From an uncultured Marvinbryantia sp. (GTDB taxonomy: Bacteria; Bacillota; Clostridia; Lachnospirales; Lachnospiraceae), in the NCBI RefSeq assembly GCF_905201705.1, contig NZ_CAJKOX010000011.1, positions 1-64,000 on the forward strand: DNA of 64,000 nucleotides, read 5' to 3'. Numbering within the stretch: the stretch's first letter is position 1; every line of letters begins with the position of its first letter. The notes below the pieces were generated by a model. It ran no database searches, was not told the DNA's origin, and was given only the letters and a program-made list of their open reading frames with translations. The position numbers and the translations under genes are program-made. Shown piece by piece: positions 60,901-64,000 of this stretch.

Positions 60901-61849
60901 AGGCTCGACTGGCAAGGTAAGCTATCTCCCCGGCATCGGCGGTGACAACCAGACGCAGGAAGTTGTCGATGAACGTGAATTTGAGATCAATGAGGCTTCT
61001 GTGCAGATGCCGAATTATACAGATGAGTGGCCAAGCGGGGTACCGACAGACGGTACGCTTAAATTTGTCGGATGGAAGGCTCCGAACGGAGAAATCTACC
61101 AACCGGGAAGATACGTGCCGGTGACTCGTACCTATATGCAGTTTGAGGCGCAGTGGTCTGCGGATGCCGTGACGCTGATCTACGATGCGAATGGCGGTAC
61201 CGGTTCGAACGTAATGGAGAGCTGGGCGCGCAACAGCACGGTGACGGTCTGGGATAACATGGACGGTCAGAACCCACATTTCACACGCGCAAATTACGAG
61301 CTGCTCGGCTGGGATGAGGATCCGAATGCGGTGACTCCGACTTATGAACTGGGAGCAGGGACCATTGTTCTTGAGAAGGGTACGACAACGCTTTACGCTA
61401 TCTGGAAGCGCTGCACGGTGAATCTGACCATTAAAAAGAGCGTAACCGGAAACATGGGCGATGTGTCGAAAGAATTTACTTTCAATTACAGCTATACAGA
61501 TGGCGATACAACAGAAAGCAAGAGTTTCACGATAACAAATGGCGGTGAATATACGATTCAGAATGTTCCGGTTGGAGTGACATTAAAGCTGCAGGAGCAG
61601 GGAGATTTTGGATACCGGGTTACAGCGGTATACAATGGCCAGACACTCTATGATGGTGCAGCAAATGAGATTGAAATGCGGTTTCCAATTGTAGAGGGAG
61701 CCGATAAGATCGAGATTAACAATCACAGAGATGCCGTACCGGATACTGGCGTTATGCTGGATTCCATGCCGTACATCATCATCCTTGTGCTCGTGCTTGC
61801 GGGAGCGATCCTGTTTGCAGTCAGCAGACGCAGGAAATACCGTGTCTGA
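57989..61849 (+). CDS. Large surface adhesin with InlB-type B-repeats
   Basis: Cell-wall protein of 1286 aa. A signal peptide (to about residue 30) leads to a Thr/Glu/Ser-rich spacer (about 31-165), a beta domain, then several Listeria-Bacteroides (Flg_new/InlB B) repeats with the GYTFKGW...LYAFW and GYRFAGWYTDPDC...LYAKW pattern, and long unassigned beta regions. A C-terminal FctA-like domain (KKSVTGNMGDVSKEFTFNY) precedes the sorting signal VPDTGVMLDSMPYI, a hydrophobic helix and RRRKYRV. GAATGGAG precedes ATG 57989. It is the first gene after inverton 2, probably the adhesive tip of the second pilus. Confidence 0.88.
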   Translation: MQRKVKKTLSFLMALVMVVSLLCGGGISAIAEGTVLTEPITEGGTEAETTPQTASYESETPAAFQEETAGVPVTEPASQESGTEDGTLPSETLTETVGETGTELTENNASPEQVTETSGGTDSEAVSEESSESISEAGSETGSETVTEEETAEQESEPEKVTEAGKPEFTYEETVDGVLVSIYAPEGILPEGTTVTVRSLTADMLQTMEKTINDSLSGAEKEVVQLIGFDITFYDADGNEMHELDGQVSIRYSGMDIVKEAEEARVYHADENGNITNALTEAAAPSGTVGFTSDKFSPVLYALYAADDDGKYHVNFYSQDGQTVLQTVDVVEGETASYTADAGLLEMEGMLFCGWSKDMQGETPVSELEDFDLSQPVSSVLTGEESTLNLYAWYGKKVTVSFVSNGGTAVPTQNLVEGEKAAEPTTTRVGYTFKGWSSDPENYTAFDFDTPINEDIRLYAFWDAQLVPVKLVYMYENADDDGYTPAGASTTVYAPAGSYLSIEKSTITRIGQTHSVRYAETADGELTGYATNDASGNRNASIDDVRDTYYQYSSASNKRQVMPDGSTVMLVYYNRARVTLTFTYALNSNGSIDIDQYITADNREKYGVVYETKRSNGYNGFVYSFTAKYGQNIVPVWAQVGWVENDNSGSNTFDTWGCLDGHMQTTNMYTLESSLFMYGSNGLSIEDGVLVGTGALTAQEHPVTKLWGIYARTTLPGETADFTYGDKNYTIYTDACQMIMTSTGTVGYKALEGCTPIAGERTLKDNYGNRMSIRNVTVNGGSLKNKFDSVFPDSIKNGDGCQILLYDRSEFTLRLYTQTDDLDVQSANYLYGDWIYNDDKDLLKITEPNMKKEGYRFAGWYTDPDCTTGTEYVPDENSRITGNLDLYAKWEPSQYLAQYYLYTDDTTPYAEQGFAEGGSIDDKLVPQAVQSIFKGWYWYQNGKLESFDFTSAVGADHVDENGILKLYAVWEGSTGKVSYLPGIGGDNQTQEVVDEREFEINEASVQMPNYTDEWPSGVPTDGTLKFVGWKAPNGEIYQPGRYVPVTRTYMQFEAQWSADAVTLIYDANGGTGSNVMESWARNSTVTVWDNMDGQNPHFTRANYELLGWDEDPNAVTPTYELGAGTIVLEKGTTTLYAIWKRCTVNLTIKKSVTGNMGDVSKEFTFNYSYTDGDTTESKSFTITNGGEYTIQNVPVGVTLKLQEQGDFGYRVTAVYNGQTLYDGAANEIEMRFPIVEGADKIEINNHRDAVPDTGVMLDSMPYIIILVLVLAGAILFAVSRRRKYRV

Positions 61850-61864
61850 CCGGCGGAGGATGTA

Positions 61865-62770
61865 ATGACGACAGACAGAAGAGAAGGCGACAGAAGCGCC
61901 CGGCAGAGAACGGGCAGCGAGGCAGAACTTCGGCAGGGCACATGGAGAAGCAGTGCGGCAGAAGCCGGACCGGGCACATGGAGAAGCGACGCGGCGGAAG
62001 TCGGACAGGGCACATGGAGAAGCGACGCGACGGAAACCGGACAGGGCATACGGAGAAGCAGTGCGGCAGAAGCCGGACCGGGCGTCCGGAAGAGATCAGG
62101 CAGTGCGTCAGAGCTTCGGCAGGGCACACGGAGAAGCAGCGCGGCGGAAACCGGACAAGGTACACGGAGAAGCCGGACATCAGAACCGGAGCAGGCTGCC
62201 CGTGAAGAAAAAGATGCACAGCGGCAGCGTTCACGTGCAAGAGACTCACGTACCGCCCGTGCAAAGAAGCAGCGGCAGCAGGAACAGCTCCGGAGAGGCT
62301 ACCTGGATCTGCTTGTCCGGGTAGTACTGCTGGTTGCAGCAGGCTGGATCCTTCTCACACAGGTTTTTCTGATAACACAGGCGTCCGGGAACGGCATGTT
62401 CCCGGCGCTGAAGGACGGCGACCTGGTGTTTGCCTACCGGCTGCAGCGGGAATACGCCAAGAATGATGTGGTGGTTTACGAAGCGGACGGGGAGGAGCGC
62501 ATCGGGCGCATTGTTGCGCGGGAGACGGATGTGGTGACGCTGGACGACAGCGGCACGCTCCTCGTCAACGGAACCGCGCAGAGCGGCGAGATCCTCTATC
62601 CGACCTATGCGGAGGGGGAACTGGAGTACCCCTATACGGTGCCGGAAGAGCATGTATTTGTGCTCGGCGATTACCGGACGCAGACGGAGGACAGCCGCAT
62701 CCTGGGGGCGATCCCCGTGAAGGATGTGAAGGGAAAGGTTATCACGATCCTTCGCAGACGGGGGCTATAG
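61865..62770 (+). CDS. Signal-peptidase-I-like protein lacking catalytic Ser and Lys (SipA-like)
   Basis: Protein of 301 aa. An Arg/Glu-rich cytoplasmic N-terminus of about 145 aa, largely 12-aa repeats, is followed by one membrane helix (about 152-172) and a signal peptidase I fold. The box that normally contains the serine reads SGNGMFPAL, with Gly177 in the Ser position. The lysine box reads RIGRIVA, with Gly214 in place of Lys. The later GDYRTQTEDSR box is kept. Streptococcal SipA proteins in FctA-type pilus loci likewise lack the Ser-Lys dyad and are needed for pilus assembly, so a chaperone role is likely. It lies between adhesin and pilin genes. Confidence 0.88.
   Translation: MTTDRREGDRSARQRTGSEAELRQGTWRSSAAEAGPGTWRSDAAEVGQGTWRSDATETGQGIRRSSAAEAGPGVRKRSGSASELRQGTRRSSAAETGQGTRRSRTSEPEQAAREEKDAQRQRSRARDSRTARAKKQRQQEQLRRGYLDLLVRVVLLVAAGWILLTQVFLITQASGNGMFPALKDGDLVFAYRLQREYAKNDVVVYEADGEERIGRIVARETDVVTLDDSGTLLVNGTAQSGEILYPTYAEGELEYPYTVPEEHVFVLGDYRTQTEDSRILGAIPVKDVKGKVITILRRRGL
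61940..62190 (+). repeat. 36-bp tandem repeats in the SipA-like gene
   Basis: About six degenerate 36-bp units encode GTWRSSAAEAGP-type dodecapeptides, in a region predicted to stay in the cytoplasm. The repeat is rich in Arg, Ser, Ala and Glu. Confidence 0.8.
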
Positions 62771-62848
62771 GCCTCAACACATTGTATGATCTGCCGGAAG
62801 GCTTTTCATAAAAAACAAATTAATAAAATTCCAGGGAGGAAAAAAATC

Positions 62849-63811
62849 ATGAAAATGAAAAAAATTGCAGCAATTGTATTTTCAGCAATGATGATGCTGA
62901 ACATGGGCACCGCCGTATTTGCGGAGGCTCAGCAGGATGTAGATCCCGTCATTACAAAGACCTACCAGGTCAACAATGGTATGGCTCCTGAGGAAACCTT
63001 CACCTATATTTTTACACCTGTATCCTATAAAAACGGCAACGGCGAAACAGTAGAGGGGGCTGCCATTCCCGCAATCGCTCCGGTAACGATTGCTTTCAAT
63101 AAGGCAATCTCAGCAACAACTCAGAAGACGGCAGAAGTATCTATTGATGCTAATGATTACGAGCTGGGTGTTTATACCTACGAAGTGTCTGAGACTGCCG
63201 GCAAAACAGCAGGTGTTACCTACTCCAATGAAAATTTGTATCTGGTTCTGACTATTGTCCGTGATGAGCAGAACGGTAAACATTATGTTGCAGCGCTGCA
63301 CTATGAAAATGCTGAGGGCAGCAAGACCGATAATGATCTGACCAACAACTATGACTCCAATTCGCTGACCGTTACCAAGTACATTGAAGGTAACATGGCT
63401 GAGATGAGCAAGGAATTTACCTTCACAATTTCTTTTGCGGCTCCGGCAAACACTGAAATCAGGAGTGAAATCAGCACCAATGCAGAGAACGGTACATGGA
63501 GTGATGATGGTCTTACCTACACTATCGCGCTGGGCGACAGTGAATCTGTGACTCTCGGTAACATTCCGGCAGGCGTTTCTTATACCGTGAGCGAGAATCC
63601 TGAGAAGTATACTTCTAACCAGAAAGATAACAAGGTAACGGGCGTCATAACAGCAGACGAAGCAGCAACCGTTTCTTTTACGAACACGCTGAACCAGGGA
63701 ATTGACACCGGTATCAACCTTGACAGCATGCCGTACATCATGATCCTCTGCCTGGTTGCTGTATGCGCAGTGGTTCTGTTTGTAAGAAAGCGCACCTCTG
63801 CAAACCGTTAA
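62849..63811 (+). CDS. FctA/Spy0128-type major pilin
   Basis: Pilus backbone subunit of 320 aa. A signal peptide (to about residue 25) is followed by an N-terminal pilin domain starting DPVITKTYQVNNG, whose lysine is in the usual isopeptide region, and ending DNDLTNNY. The second domain runs from about 175 to 285 (TVTKYIEGNMAEMSKEFTF). The sorting signal GIDTGINLDSMPYI resembles that of the adhesin upstream. ATG 62849 follows GGGAGGA; an in-frame ATG at 62786 lacks a ribosome binding site. It precedes a probable sortase gene. Confidence 0.9.
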   Translation: MKMKKIAAIVFSAMMMLNMGTAVFAEAQQDVDPVITKTYQVNNGMAPEETFTYIFTPVSYKNGNGETVEGAAIPAIAPVTIAFNKAISATTQKTAEVSIDANDYELGVYTYEVSETAGKTAGVTYSNENLYLVLTIVRDEQNGKHYVAALHYENAEGSKTDNDLTNNYDSNSLTVTKYIEGNMAEMSKEFTFTISFAAPANTEIRSEISTNAENGTWSDDGLTYTIALGDSESVTLGNIPAGVSYTVSENPEKYTSNQKDNKVTGVITADEAATVSFTNTLNQGIDTGINLDSMPYIMILCLVAVCAVVLFVRKRTSANR

Positions 63812-63866
63812 GAATTGTAACAGATAAGACGTGGGACAGCCCACGGAAATGAGCGGTTTTCCAAAG

Positions 63867-63885
63867 CCCCGGAGTTTTTCCGGGG
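63867..63885 (+). other. GC-rich stem-loop between pilin 2 and the following gene
   Basis: CCCCGG (63867-63872) pairs with CCGGGG (63880-63885) around a T-rich loop. No T-tract follows. It corresponds in position to the stem-loops between pilin and sortase in locus 1. Confidence 0.5.
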
Positions 63886-63929
63886 CGGGAGCCGCATGAG
63901 ATGACACATGATACAGGGAGTGGAACTGT

Positions 63930-64000
63930 ATGCGTTTAGCGGGAGCATTTTTAAGGGCGGCGAACGCTCTGGTCTCCTTTGTCACAGCACTATGTCTCTG
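63930..64000 (+). CDS. Start of a gene cut by the window edge, probable sortase
   Basis: ATG 63930 follows CAGGGAG and opens a frame (MRLAGAFLRAANALVSFVTA...) of 23 visible residues with a basic start and a hydrophobic helix. Position after an FctA pilin suggests the pilus sortase (class B in related loci). The visible part is too short to prove this. Confidence 0.5.
   Translation, partial: MRLAGAFLRAANALVSFVTALCL

Overview
The window reads as chromosomal DNA of a gut-type Firmicute, most likely a Lachnospiraceae (class Clostridia) bacterium. The pointers are sigma-A-type promoters of the TTGACA/TATAAT kind, strong AGGAGG ribosome binding sites, sortase-anchored surface proteins, an anaerobic sulfatase-maturase type radical SAM enzyme, a PyrK/PyrD dihydroorotate dehydrogenase pair, and several small families typical of that group. 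The assignment rests on gene content and protein character only.

Layout. 1-3.1 kb: the 3' part of fusA followed by tuf. 3.1-15.2 kb: pilus locus 1, made of a tyrosine recombinase, an invertible promoter segment, a 2330-aa LPDTG adhesin, an LPSTG major pilin, a class C sortase and a small wall-anchor-type pilin. 15.2-21.7 kb: an accessory stretch with an MmcQ/YjbR protein, a HEPN-domain protein, an MFS efflux pump behind a leader peptide and switchable hairpins, a secreted esterase, a chloramphenicol acetyltransferase, a MITE-like element and a membrane-bound XRE regulator. 21.7-28.2 kb: glycerate kinase, a GntR/ABC transporter operon and a GH20 hexosaminidase. 28.3-39.4 kb: pyrimidine genes pyrC, pyrK, pyrD, pyrF and pyrE, interrupted by envelope genes and by an AAA-ATPase-like/PD-(D/E)XK gene that appears to have inserted into the pyrF 3' end. 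39.4-46 kb: small membrane proteins, an M29-type peptidase and purE-purM-purN-purD. 46-51.8 kb: an envelope protein, a GntR regulator with clpC, and radA. 51.9-53.8 kb: an AbiE-type toxin-antitoxin pair and a stand-alone tRNA-Trp. 54-56.6 kb: membrane protein, TauE-type permease and radical SAM maturase. 56.7-64 kb: pilus locus 2, made of a second tyrosine recombinase, a second invertible promoter segment, a 1286-aa adhesin, a signal-peptidase-like protein lacking both catalytic residues, an FctA-type pilin and the start of a probable sortase gene.

The most striking structure is the parallel between the two pilus loci. Each has a related tyrosine recombinase directly upstream of a short segment bounded by inverted recombination-site-like repeats. 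Each segment carries a strong promoter pointing away from the adhesin and a terminator that would stop readthrough into it. In the orientation seen here both loci should therefore be OFF, and inversion would put the promoter in front of the adhesin. This predicts two independently switching, phase-variable pili. Secondary points of interest are a leader-peptide attenuator before the efflux pump, a duplicated pyrF tail flanking the AAA-ATPase-like gene, a MITE with an apparent 8-bp target duplication, a G9 tract in a ribosome binding site, and in-frame 36- or 42-bp tandem repeats in many exported proteins.
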